Origin: an uncultured Clostridia bacterium | GTDB taxonomy: Bacteria > Bacillota > Clostridia > TANB77 > CAG-508 | Reading direction: 5' to 3' | Assembly (NCBI GenBank): GCA_947625415.1 | Contig: CANQOG010000011.1 | Coordinates: forward strand, 1 to 36,320 | DNA length: 36,320 nt | Shown here: positions 27,775 through 35,657 of the stretch, in pieces | Layout of the letters: every line of letters begins with the position of its first letter | Numbering within the stretch: position 1 is the stretch's first letter | The notes under the pieces: generated by a model | Told to the model about the DNA's origin: nothing | Seen by the model: only the letters and a program-made list of their open reading frames with translations | Databases searched by the model: none | Translations under genes and position numbers: made by a program

Positions 27775-28695
27775 CTATTTTCTATCATCACCTATGCAGT
27801 CTGCTTCTTTAGCAGCAAGGCTTACAAGTCTTATACCTGTTTGGATATCTTCTTGTCTTTGTTCTTCTGAATAATTATCTTTAATTTTTCTAATTTCATC
27901 ATAAAAATCAGTTTGCCAAGCAAAATCCCAAAAATATTCTTCATAAGGAATATTATCTAAATGCCAAGGCTTATTACTTAAATTATAATGAATAAGTTTT
28001 GGGTTTTTGTGTCTCTTATCTGGATCAGCTCCAGGCATAGTATTCCAACAATTATCTATTATTGTCACTCTGCCTTTGCAAAGACGATTTAAATAATCTT
28101 GGTCTTGAGCCACTTTAAATTTAATTGTATCTAATAAATACATAAATTTAACTTGAAATCTATAATTTCTAAGTTCTTCTAAATTCATAAGTAAAATTCC
28201 TGCATTAAAATAATTATGATAATCTTTTAATCCAACAACAAGTTCAACATAATCTTGAAATTCCTTTACAGAAGCAACAGCCCCATCTGGAATTGCTCCA
28301 ACCAAATTTGTTCCTAAATCAATATTAAAAAGATTAGCAACATCATCTAATAAGACTATATCTGAATCTAAATATAGAACTTTTGTTAATGTTGGATACA
28401 AATCTGGTAAAAACAATCTATAATATGTAGTCATTGAAAAATAATCTCTTGTATATAGCTTGTTAGCTATTCTATCAATTTTTTCATTTAAATCAACAAA
28501 TTCTATTGTTAAATTTTCTCTTTCATACTTTTTTAAAGGTTTTTTATGTTCATCGCTTAAATGAGTATATAAAACTCTTATCTCATAAAAATTTTTATCT
28601 GATATTTTTGCTACTAACGATTCTAAAGCAACAGCTAAAAATGGAACATAATTATCATCAACAGCAAAAAAAACTGGAATATTTGGCCTATTCAT
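27775..28695 (-). CDS. Glycosyltransferase family 8 protein
   Basis: This 306-residue GT8 enzyme transfers sugar from UDP-sugars with retention. FAVDDNYVPFLAVALES (residues 10-26), the DXD metal site in LYLDSDIVLLDD, FNAGILLMN, AQDQDYLN and the C-terminal IHYNLSNKPW are the family's marks. The length is normal and it lacks a signal peptide, so it acts at the cytoplasmic side. It is the second gene of the operon. Confidence 0.9.
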   Translation of the reverse strand: MNRPNIPVFFAVDDNYVPFLAVALESLVAKISDKNFYEIRVLYTHLSDEHKKPLKKYERENLTIEFVDLNEKIDRIANKLYTRDYFSMTTYYRLFLPDLYPTLTKVLYLDSDIVLLDDVANLFNIDLGTNLVGAIPDGAVASVKEFQDYVELVVGLKDYHNYFNAGILLMNLEELRNYRFQVKFMYLLDTIKFKVAQDQDYLNRLCKGRVTIIDNCWNTMPGADPDKRHKNPKLIHYNLSNKPWHLDNIPYEEYFWDFAWQTDFYDEIRKIKDNYSEEQRQEDIQTGIRLVSLAAKEADCIGDDRK

Positions 28696-28697
28696 AT

Positions 28698-29546
28698 TTA
28701 ACTTTCTATTTTTACCTTTCCTTTTCTTTCTTCGAATTCTTCTTTAAATTTTAAATATTCATTTAAATCACTATCATAAGAATAACATTTCAAAACTTTA
28801 TGTATTTCTTCTACATTCCATTGTTTAAAATTCTCTGTATGAGGATATGGAAGCCATAGAAGTCTTTTACAGAAATGACAAACTATTGTATCTTTTCTAT
28901 TAAAATCTGATTGTTCATTATATATTCTAGGAATAATTTTCTTTTTTGTTGTTGACCAAAATAAAGCATCTTGATCAGCAAAAAGTAACTTTTTTGTTTT
29001 AATTAATTTTCTAGCTTTTTCAAATAATTTGTTTTCGCGTGATTTTTTCATATTAATTAAAAGCATTCCAGCATTTATGTAATCAGGTCTAATAAACCAA
29101 CAGCCATATTTTTCTTTAACTGCAGCATATTCATATTCTTCTATATCAATATTAAATAGATTGTTTAAATCTCCACCAACCATCATATCAACATCTAAAT
29201 ATAGAATTTTATCTGGAATATTAGGAACTAAATCAATTAATAATCTTAATAAAGTATATGGCGTACAATATGCAGTTTCATTTTTTGAACCTTTAAACTC
29301 TCTATTATAAAGCTCAGTAACATCAATTTTGGTAACATTGCTTTTTAAACTTTTTTCTTTTACAATTTTATTTAGAAACTCTATTTGTTCATCATCAATT
29401 GGAACAAATTCTTTTTTTAGCTCAGATTTATCCATTGTAAATACATAGCAATTTAAAGATTCCTTTGTTCTATTTAAAATTGAAATTAATAGCGTAAGTA
29501 CACCATCAAATACTTTTTTATTTCCACACAAAAGCAGATTTATCAT
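28698..29546 (-). CDS. Glycosyltransferase family 8-like protein
   Basis: This 282-residue GT8 relative has LYLDVDMMVGGDLNNLF (DXD about residue 119), YINAGMLLINMKKSRE and FADQDALFW. The C-terminus has HFCKRLLWLPY in place of HYxxxxKPW, so acceptor handling differs from the next gene. It is the first gene of the lipid operon and starts right after a consensus promoter; ATG follows TGGAGGAAAA. Confidence 0.85.
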   Translation of the reverse strand: MINLLLCGNKKVFDGVLTLLISILNRTKESLNCYVFTMDKSELKKEFVPIDDEQIEFLNKIVKEKSLKSNVTKIDVTELYNREFKGSKNETAYCTPYTLLRLLIDLVPNIPDKILYLDVDMMVGGDLNNLFNIDIEEYEYAAVKEKYGCWFIRPDYINAGMLLINMKKSRENKLFEKARKLIKTKKLLFADQDALFWSTTKKKIIPRIYNEQSDFNRKDTIVCHFCKRLLWLPYPHTENFKQWNVEEIHKVLKCYSYDSDLNEYLKFKEEFEERKGKVKIES

Positions 29547-29570
29547 TTTTCCTCCAAAAAAACAATATAT

Positions 29571-29599
29571 ATTATATTGTAATATTTACAAAATGTCAA
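29571..29599 (-). promoter_or_regulatory. Consensus promoter of the glycolipid operon
   Basis: On the minus strand TTGACA (29594-29599), 17 bases, TATAAT (29571-29576): a perfect housekeeping promoter about 25 bases before the start codon. Confidence 0.85.
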
Positions 29600-29648
29600 G
29601 TTTTTCCAAGGTTTAAGCAATCAACAATACTTATTCTAATAAATTCTG

Positions 29649-30359
29649 CTAATTATTAGTTTCTTCACTATCAGTATCAGTCTCTTCGCTATCATCTTCC
29701 TCGCTATCAATTTCTTCTCTATCATTTTCTTTGATATTATTTTCTTCAACATCAGTTTCGTTTTCAATATCTTCTTCTGATGAATATTCATCATCTTCAG
29801 TTGTTTTAGTATCATCTTCATCTTCTTCAGCTACAACTTCAAACTCGCCATAAAATTTTACTCCATTAGCTTCTTTTACAACTCTATATTCTCCCTCATC
29901 TAAAACACCATATTTATCTATCCAAACTATAGACTGAGTTGTAACTCCTGATTTTGTAGGAAGTTGATCTTGTGAAAATACCATATTTTCATATCCCTTA
30001 ATTTGCAAATCTTCCCATTTTCCCTTAATTTTTCCTTGTAATGAATATTTTGGATACCATTCATATTTATTTTCATTTTTATCTGTTATTGTAATAAACG
30101 CGCTTTGAGCAGTTACAGAACTTATTTCTATTTTTACTTTATTTTTATCTCTTTTAACTTCATTTGACTTTGATACAGAATTTTTAGTAACTTTTTCAGT
30201 TACTTTAGAGCTAAGATATTGCTCTTCGTCATCATTATTTCCTTTTGGAATCATTATAATAACAATTACTACCATTATTGCAATTAAAATTCCAATTAAT
30301 ACAAATATTAAAACTCCTTTTTTTCTTTCCTCTTCACTTACATGTTTTCTCTCTTCCAT
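29649..30359 (-). CDS. Membrane-anchored protein with an acidic tail
   Basis: This 236-residue protein has an uncleaved N-terminal anchor (VLIFVLIGILIAIMVVIVII, about residues 15-34). Next is an Ig-like beta domain (VTAQSAFITITDKNENKYEW to GEYRVVKEANGVKFYGEFEV), then a tail of about 60 residues made mostly of E, D, S and T. The beta domain resembles the Big/Ig-like modules of clostridial surface proteins that read as secretion-stabilised binding domains. It lies 25 bases after the KAP NTPase gene and is probably co-transcribed. The function is unknown. Confidence 0.6.
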   Translation of the reverse strand: MEERKHVSEEERKKGVLIFVLIGILIAIMVVIVIIMIPKGNNDDEEQYLSSKVTEKVTKNSVSKSNEVKRDKNKVKIEISSVTAQSAFITITDKNENKYEWYPKYSLQGKIKGKWEDLQIKGYENMVFSQDQLPTKSGVTTQSIVWIDKYGVLDEGEYRVVKEANGVKFYGEFEVVAEEDEDDTKTTEDDEYSSEEDIENETDVEENNIKENDREEIDSEEDDSEETDTDSEETNN

Positions 30360-30384
30360 AACATTACCTCTTTATAATATAAAA

Positions 30385-32379
30385 TTAAATATCTTCTATT
30401 TTCATTAATATGTCATCTTCTGAATTAGAATTTTCATATATACTAGAATCATATAAACTTAATATTTCTTCTAAATCCCTTGAAAACTCTTTAAGCATAA
30501 CAACTTTTATATTCGTTTCTTTTCCAGAACAGTAATCATCTAAAACACTTTTAAAATTTTTAATAAAAGATGCTTCTGGCTTCAACGCTTCTGTGTTTTT
30601 CTTAAATCTATCTACAAGCATTTCCTTGATTAACATTATATCTTCATTACTAGCACAAGTAACCCTTTGAAACATTTGATATGGATCATAGTGATTTAAA
30701 ATTGGCTTATCCATAAATCCAGAAAATTTATCATAAAATGCTTCCATTCTCATTGGTATACATTTGAAAATATTTTCAGCTTGTTCCCTATACATTTTAT
30801 CTTCTAGTTTATTATTTAAAATATGAAAACGATTTACGATTTCATCCATTTCTTCGCCTATATCTAAACCTATTCTAGAAAGCTCTTCCTCAATATTATC
30901 AACATATTCTGAATGTTCTACAGCTTTATCCATAGACTCTAAAAACATTTCCTTTAAGCTTGAAATATCATAATCAATTAACTTTCTTTTACTAAAATAG
31001 CTAAAATATCCAAATAATTTAACAATTTCTATTAATTTTAAACTTCCATCTTTAATATTACCAATAACTTCAGAAACTATTTCTGGGAATTTATCATCAG
31101 AAATTTTCCAATATTCTTCAGTAAGTAATCTCTTATATCCTGGAAGTTTTTCTGTATCAATAGTATTTATGATATTTTCCATATCTATTTTAAATTTTCT
31201 CATATCAAAAATTCTAGTTCTAACATATATCTCAATAAACTTAAAAAATCTATAATCTGACTTAAAATTAAAATAATAATTATTATCAAATTCTTTAATA
31301 TAAAACTGACGATTATCCATTAAAACTCTTGAAGAAACTAAAATTGACTTGTATTCTTCATTTGAATCAATAGTAATAAATTTATCTTTAGTTATCTTAC
31401 CAGCTTTAATTTCAAATGAAACAGCTATTGTAAATATAAGCATTGTTTGCAAAACTCTAAGTTTTGTATTTGGATAATATTTATTAACAACTTCATATAC
31501 TTTACTAAAATCATTTAATGCATGTTTTAAAATTCTTAAATTTCTAGTTCCAGATTTCACGAAAGTTGATGTTATTAGATTAGTATGTTCCCTTAAAAAT
31601 TTCATTAAATCTTGATTTCCACTATATCTCATAAGTAGACCATCAATTATATAATTAAATTTAGGAGCATATTCAAAAGTTTCACCAATTAATTTTTCTT
31701 TAATTCTTTCATAATCATTTGCTTTATCAAAAACATATTCAATTTTTTCTTTTATCTTTTCAACCATTGGCTTGTCTGAATTTAACAAACCATTTTCTTT
31801 ATCTAAAATATATGTTGCAATAAAAGTTTTCATCTCAAGATTTGAACTTTTTAATTTTGTAGAAAGTTCTTTTTCATTACAAATTAAAATTGTTTTTATA
31901 TGGTCATGTTCTACAAAGTTATTTATATATCCTAAAATATCAATAACATCTACATTTGCTCTCTCTAAATCGTCAAAACAAAGAACTTTATCATCTGTTG
32001 CAAAAAATTTAGCATAATCAATTTTGTCATCATTTTTACTAACGCCAAAAAAATTTGACATCTCTAATCCAGTTTTTGCATATTCAGGAATTACACTTTG
32101 TTCATGTGTTTCCATATATTTTTTTAGATTTTTGTCCATAAGTTGCGTTGTTTCAATAAAAATTTTTTTACTAATATCTTCAAGGTTAGAAATTCCATAT
32201 AAAGACATATAAATGGTTGTATATTTCTTTCCATTTAAATTAAGTGACTCAATTTTTCTTTTAACTTGATTATTCCAAAAATAAGTTTTACCACTTCCCC
32301 ATTCACCATTAATCATAATAGCATAATCAGTATAATCAGCTCTTACGTAGTCTAAAATGCTTTCAACTAAGTCTTCCAT
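30385..32379 (-). CDS. KAP-family P-loop NTPase
   Basis: This 664-residue protein has Walker A INGEWGSGKTYFWNN (about residues 22-36), Walker B VLCFDDLERANVDVID and an arginine-rich sensor region typical of KAP NTPases. The long C-terminal half is helical, with no clear membrane span. KAP proteins are STAND-like NTPases often linked to membranes or phage defence; the role here is not shown. ATG follows GAGAGGTAATTA, with a promoter at 32416-32444. It is the first gene of a two-gene operon with the acidic membrane protein. Confidence 0.8.
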   Translation of the reverse strand: MEDLVESILDYVRADYTDYAIMINGEWGSGKTYFWNNQVKRKIESLNLNGKKYTTIYMSLYGISNLEDISKKIFIETTQLMDKNLKKYMETHEQSVIPEYAKTGLEMSNFFGVSKNDDKIDYAKFFATDDKVLCFDDLERANVDVIDILGYINNFVEHDHIKTILICNEKELSTKLKSSNLEMKTFIATYILDKENGLLNSDKPMVEKIKEKIEYVFDKANDYERIKEKLIGETFEYAPKFNYIIDGLLMRYSGNQDLMKFLREHTNLITSTFVKSGTRNLRILKHALNDFSKVYEVVNKYYPNTKLRVLQTMLIFTIAVSFEIKAGKITKDKFITIDSNEEYKSILVSSRVLMDNRQFYIKEFDNNYYFNFKSDYRFFKFIEIYVRTRIFDMRKFKIDMENIINTIDTEKLPGYKRLLTEEYWKISDDKFPEIVSEVIGNIKDGSLKLIEIVKLFGYFSYFSKRKLIDYDISSLKEMFLESMDKAVEHSEYVDNIEEELSRIGLDIGEEMDEIVNRFHILNNKLEDKMYREQAENIFKCIPMRMEAFYDKFSGFMDKPILNHYDPYQMFQRVTCASNEDIMLIKEMLVDRFKKNTEALKPEASFIKNFKSVLDDYCSGKETNIKVVMLKEFSRDLEEILSLYDSSIYENSNSEDDILMKIEDI

Positions 32380-32415
32380 TAATTACCTCTCTTCTTTAGT
32401 TTTATAATTACATGT

Positions 32416-32444
32416 ATTATATATCAAAATTTTATTTTTGTATA
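32416..32444 (-). promoter_or_regulatory. Promoter of the KAP NTPase gene
   Basis: On the minus strand TATACA (32439-32444), a 17-base spacer and TATAAT (32416-32421) precede the start by about 35 bases. Confidence 0.5.
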
Positions 32445-32471
32445 TAAAATTTATAAATTTTTAACTAAAAA

Positions 32472-32504
32472 TTTAAAACCGAGACAGTATGTCACGGTTT
32501 TAAA
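32472..32504 (-). terminator. Terminator after the polytopic membrane protein gene
   Basis: On the minus strand AAAACCG, GACA, a short loop, TGTC and CGGTTTT pair, followed by AAATTTTT. Confidence 0.75.
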
Positions 32505-32508
32505 TCTA

Positions 32509-33870
32509 TTATTTTTCTATAGCATTACTAATTATATATATTATAAATAGTAAAACTAAAACTACTGTTGCCAAAAACAATCTTTCAGTTTCAAATGATG
32601 CTCCAACAATTGAGGTAAATGTACCAGCCAAAATTAATATTGTAAAAAACGCTACTATCCAATCAATTTTCTTGTTTTTAATTAAATTACAAATTAAATA
32701 AATTATTCCACCAATTATTAAAAAATATACTAAACCAAAAGTTATTGGTAAAGATATATCTCCTAATTCTTTATAAGATATAATTTCAGAATCTTTATCG
32801 AAAATTAAATCTAAATTATCAACATAATTAATACCAATATTTGATTTTCCTAATTCAACTGTTCTTCTTAGTAAAAATTGTAAATACTCTGGTGTTTTAA
32901 GTGATGAATTTACAAACTCCCTTAATTGTTTATCATTATATTTATTAATTAATATTTTATAAATTACTGATACATCATCAATGTTTTCTACATCTTTATT
33001 GTCTTTTTCTAATATCTCATCTATAGTTTTTATTATTTTCTTATTACTAGCATTTTTATAAGTTTTACTGCTAATTGCTGTAACTATTCCATTTGTAGTA
33101 GAAACATCTGTTAAGACAAACTTTCCATATTGTTGTTTCATTAAATTGCAATAGCCTAATATGACAGCCAAACATATTAGTGAAAAAATAATCCCAACTA
33201 CTGCATATTTTCTTTCTCTCTTTTCAAACAATAACTTTAAAAACCAGAATAATAAATAAATTGGTAAAAGATAAATAAATGCTGGTCTTGTTAAAATCAT
33301 AAGTAATATTATAACTCCAATAGCTCCCGCTAAACTATACTTTGGCGCTTTTAAATATCTGATTGTTAATAATGATAAAACAGTAATTTCAAAAAGTGAT
33401 ATAGATTCAGTTAATATAAAAACATTCCATAAAATTATATACGGCGATATTCCAAATATTAAAGTTGAAACAGTTATAATCGCCTTATTTTTTGTTAAAT
33501 TTTGAACACAAGCATAAAATAAAAGAAAAGTTATAACAAATAGCCATTTTTGTACAAATGATACGCTTAAAAAAAGATTTTTATTACCATTTATAGTATC
33601 TATAAGTTTTATAAAATAAGGATATACTGGCGTTCTAGTTTTATCTAATTTTCCTTTAAATATATCTGCATTTTGAGAATATTTTAAATAACTATAACTA
33701 TCTGGACATATAGCATATTTATTAACATTATCATATATTTTAAATTGAGTTATTATACAAATTATCAAAACATAAATAAGTGGTTGAGTTAAAATTTCAA
33801 TAATAGCCTTAAAAATAGACTTTATAAAATTTGTTTTATTTTTTTCTTCTTTTTTTATTAAATCCATCAT
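32509..33870 (-). CDS. Polytopic membrane protein, glycosyltransferase family 39/83-like
   Basis: This 453-residue protein has about ten membrane helices. The first extracytoplasmic loop contains PDSYSYLKYSQ and the stretch KLDKTRTPVYPYFIKL, as in membrane mannosyl/arabinosyl-type transferases that use a lipid-linked sugar. The C-terminal loop and helices (about 280-450) fit this fold. The family assignment rests on topology and the early acidic motif, so it is moderate. It has its own promoter at 33934-33962 and a terminator behind it. Confidence 0.6.
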   Translation of the reverse strand: MMDLIKKEEKNKTNFIKSIFKAIIEILTQPLIYVLIICIITQFKIYDNVNKYAICPDSYSYLKYSQNADIFKGKLDKTRTPVYPYFIKLIDTINGNKNLFLSVSFVQKWLFVITFLLFYACVQNLTKNKAIITVSTLIFGISPYIILWNVFILTESISLFEITVLSLLTIRYLKAPKYSLAGAIGVIILLMILTRPAFIYLLPIYLLFWFLKLLFEKRERKYAVVGIIFSLICLAVILGYCNLMKQQYGKFVLTDVSTTNGIVTAISSKTYKNASNKKIIKTIDEILEKDNKDVENIDDVSVIYKILINKYNDKQLREFVNSSLKTPEYLQFLLRRTVELGKSNIGINYVDNLDLIFDKDSEIISYKELGDISLPITFGLVYFLIIGGIIYLICNLIKNKKIDWIVAFFTILILAGTFTSIVGASFETERLFLATVVLVLLFIIYIISNAIEK

Positions 33871-33933
33871 ACGTTTATTTTTCCTTTAATATTAATCTTA
33901 TAATTCTACTTTGTTTATAACAATTCGCGATAA

Positions 33934-33962
33934 ATTTTATCATTTATAATTATAAAAGTAAA
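33934..33962 (-). promoter_or_regulatory. Promoter of the polytopic membrane protein gene
   Basis: On the minus strand TTTACT (33957-33962), 17 bases, TAAAAT (33934-33939). Confidence 0.5.
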
Positions 33963-33982
33963 CACTTTTATCTACAAACATT

Positions 33983-34020
33983 AAAAACCCGCCAGTCCTT
34001 CAGTAGGTCTGGCGGGAAAA
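33983..34020 (-). terminator. GC-rich terminator of the 163-residue gene
   Basis: On the minus strand CCCGCCAG and CTGGCGGG form an eight-pair stem followed by TTTTTAA. It is unusually GC-rich for this window. Confidence 0.85.
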
Positions 34021-34029
34021 GTGAACTAC

Positions 34030-34521
34030 TTATTTAGGAGACACTTTGCCTCCGTTATACGGATAATCGATATTTGTAACCTTATATTGCGTCTGTTTTG
34101 ACGAAGACGTTTTCGGCTTTTTATCAGGCATCATACGCAAATGTTTAAGTAATTCAGCTTTTTCTAAGTTCTGAACGGTTGCTCTTTTTTCTGGCATGAT
34201 ATAAAAATTAGGGTATAATTTAATCGTTCCTTTAACATTTCTTGTTGAGATGTCCACAATATCTGCTTTTTTCTCTACTAACCCCAAACTCACTAATTTA
34301 TAATTTCTCTTGAGCTCAATTTTAATAGGTCCATTAGATTCTCTTACAGATTCGAGATTGAGCTTAAATGCACCATTAGAACAGCTGATACTACGCACAT
34401 CTTTGAACGTTCCTTTTGGAATAAAAATGTTAACATCATACCATTTTTCCATCATGTTAACGGTTATACTGATTTTTGTTGTCTGGTCAGTAACTTCCCG
34501 TCTTCCTAGGACATATTTCAT
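34030..34521 (-). CDS. Unrecognised 163-residue protein, foreign-looking, with an in-frame CGG
   Basis: I do not recognise this protein. It begins MKYVLGRREVTDQ, is rich in beta strands, has several K-rich segments and ends YPYNGGKVSPK. There is no signal peptide or membrane helix. It has a perfect promoter, a GGAGGTGTATAT site and its own GC-rich terminator. Codon use is less AT-biased than the neighbours (ACG, GTC, CGC and GGC appear). The eighth codon is CGG in frame and the frame is intact if CGG is read as arginine. Under the CGGN rule it would end after 18 residues. The start at 34519-34521 was chosen for the site; an upstream in-frame ATG has none. Confidence 0.6.
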   Translation of the reverse strand: MKYVLGRREVTDQTTKISITVNMMEKWYDVNIFIPKGTFKDVRSISCSNGAFKLNLESVRESNGPIKIELKRNYKLVSLGLVEKKADIVDISTRNVKGTIKLYPNFYIMPEKRATVQNLEKAELLKHLRMMPDKKPKTSSSKQTQYKVTNIDYPYNGGKVSPK

Positions 34522-34734
34522 ATATACACCTCCAGTGTAAATACTGTCAAACATTTCCAACAGATTATACAACGTAAGTCTAAAAGTTATTATAGAACGA
34601 ATTTTAATGATTGTCAAGGATTTTATTTGCCATCTTTTTCTAATTATCAATAATTTAGAGCTATATTTCCATAGCTTTTTTAAACTTTAGGTTATTTGGC
34701 AGGTATGCCAACCCCCTTTTAAATTTTGAACTGG
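34522..34734. other. Intergenic stretch with a promoter and two small hairpins
   Basis: Apart from the promoter at 34589-34617 this stretch holds an AGCTAT/ATAGCT hairpin followed by TTTTTT on the plus strand (about 34662-34682) and a TTGGCA/TGCCAA hairpin near 34695-34712. I see no gene in it. Confidence 0.4.
34589..34617 (-). promoter_or_regulatory. Consensus promoter of the 163-residue gene
   Basis: On the minus strand TTGACA (34612-34617), 17 bases, TATAAT (34589-34594): a perfect housekeeping promoter. Confidence 0.8.
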
Positions 34735-35382
34735 TTAAACTAAAAAAATATTTTCTTTTATTTTACTATATAATTTATTTGCTAATAATTCATGACTTTC
34801 TTTTGTTAAATGCACCCCATCAATTCCAGTTGTTAACCCTTCGTTACTTACAAAATAGCAATTATACTTTTCTGCAATTTTCTTATAAATAGCATCTAAA
34901 TCTTTAGATTTTTGCGTAGCACCTACATATTTGTTATCTCCCTTACAATAATTAGCTTCTTCATTTACTATTGGTGGTGTAACTATTAACAATTTAGGAT
35001 AACTATTTTTAATTTGTGATTTTCTTCCTAATATTGTTTTTACAAAATACTCTTCCAGCATATTACCGATATCATTTGATGTTCTATGATATACAGATTT
35101 TAATTCATTTGTTCCAAGCATAAGAATTACTAAATCAATTGGATCATGTGTATCTAAACAAGGAATTAAATATTGAAAACCATTTTTTCCTTCTTTTCCT
35201 GGCCTTTCATCATTCGATATGAGTGTTCTACTATTTAAACCTTCTTCAATAATTTCAAAATTTGCTCCAAGTTTTTTTCCTAATATTTTAGTCCATCTTT
35301 CACTTTCTCCATATCTTTGATGGTCTGAACCTGAAATATATCCCCATGTATTAGAATCTCCATAACATAATATTCGAATCAT
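34735..35382 (-). CDS. SGNH/GDSL-type hydrolase
   Basis: This 215-residue SGNH hydrolase shows block I CYGDSNTWGY (serine nucleophile, residues 6-15), the GTNE block in LMLGTNELK (block III), and DGVHLTKE (catalytic D and H). EEGLNSRT supplies the block II glycine. It has no signal peptide, so it acts in the cytoplasm, probably on an acyl or acetyl ester. The substrate is unknown. ATG follows AAAGGAAGAAGAGTAG. Its upstream region has two palindromes. Confidence 0.88.
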   Translation of the reverse strand: MIRILCYGDSNTWGYISGSDHQRYGESERWTKILGKKLGANFEIIEEGLNSRTLISNDERPGKEGKNGFQYLIPCLDTHDPIDLVILMLGTNELKSVYHRTSNDIGNMLEEYFVKTILGRKSQIKNSYPKLLIVTPPIVNEEANYCKGDNKYVGATQKSKDLDAIYKKIAEKYNCYFVSNEGLTTGIDGVHLTKESHELLANKLYSKIKENIFLV

Positions 35383-35430
35383 CTACTCTTCTTCCTTTCT
35401 TTCAATTTTTTTATTACCTTCTTTTTGAAA

Positions 35431-35468
35431 TTGTCGGAAATTCTGACAAGTTGAATTTTTATCAACTT
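35431..35468. promoter_or_regulatory. Two adjacent palindromes upstream of the SGNH gene
   Basis: TTGTCGGAAATTCTGACAA (35431-35449) is a near-perfect 19-base palindrome. AAGTTGA (35448-35454) pairs with TCAACTT (35462-35468). They could be operator sites or part of a leader; no -10 box is clear between them and the gene. Confidence 0.3.
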
Positions 35469-35587
35469 TTTCTAAATAAATATTGTTTATATGTTTTACT
35501 ACATTTTTGTATCACGAACATTTGTATTGTATCATTTTTTTACTTCATATTCAATATTTTTACAAAAAAATATTAATTTTTTATACT

Positions 35588-35634
35588 AAAAAAAGAAGTT
35601 CCTCAATTTTATTTTTACAGATACTTCTTTTTTT
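35588..35634 (-). terminator. Terminator after the BRO/DinD-type gene
   Basis: On the minus strand AAAAAAAGAAGT and ACTTCTTTTTTT pair across a 22-base loop; the right arm serves as the T-run. Confidence 0.65.
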
Positions 35635-35657
35635 AACTTTTTATTGTAAATTATATA

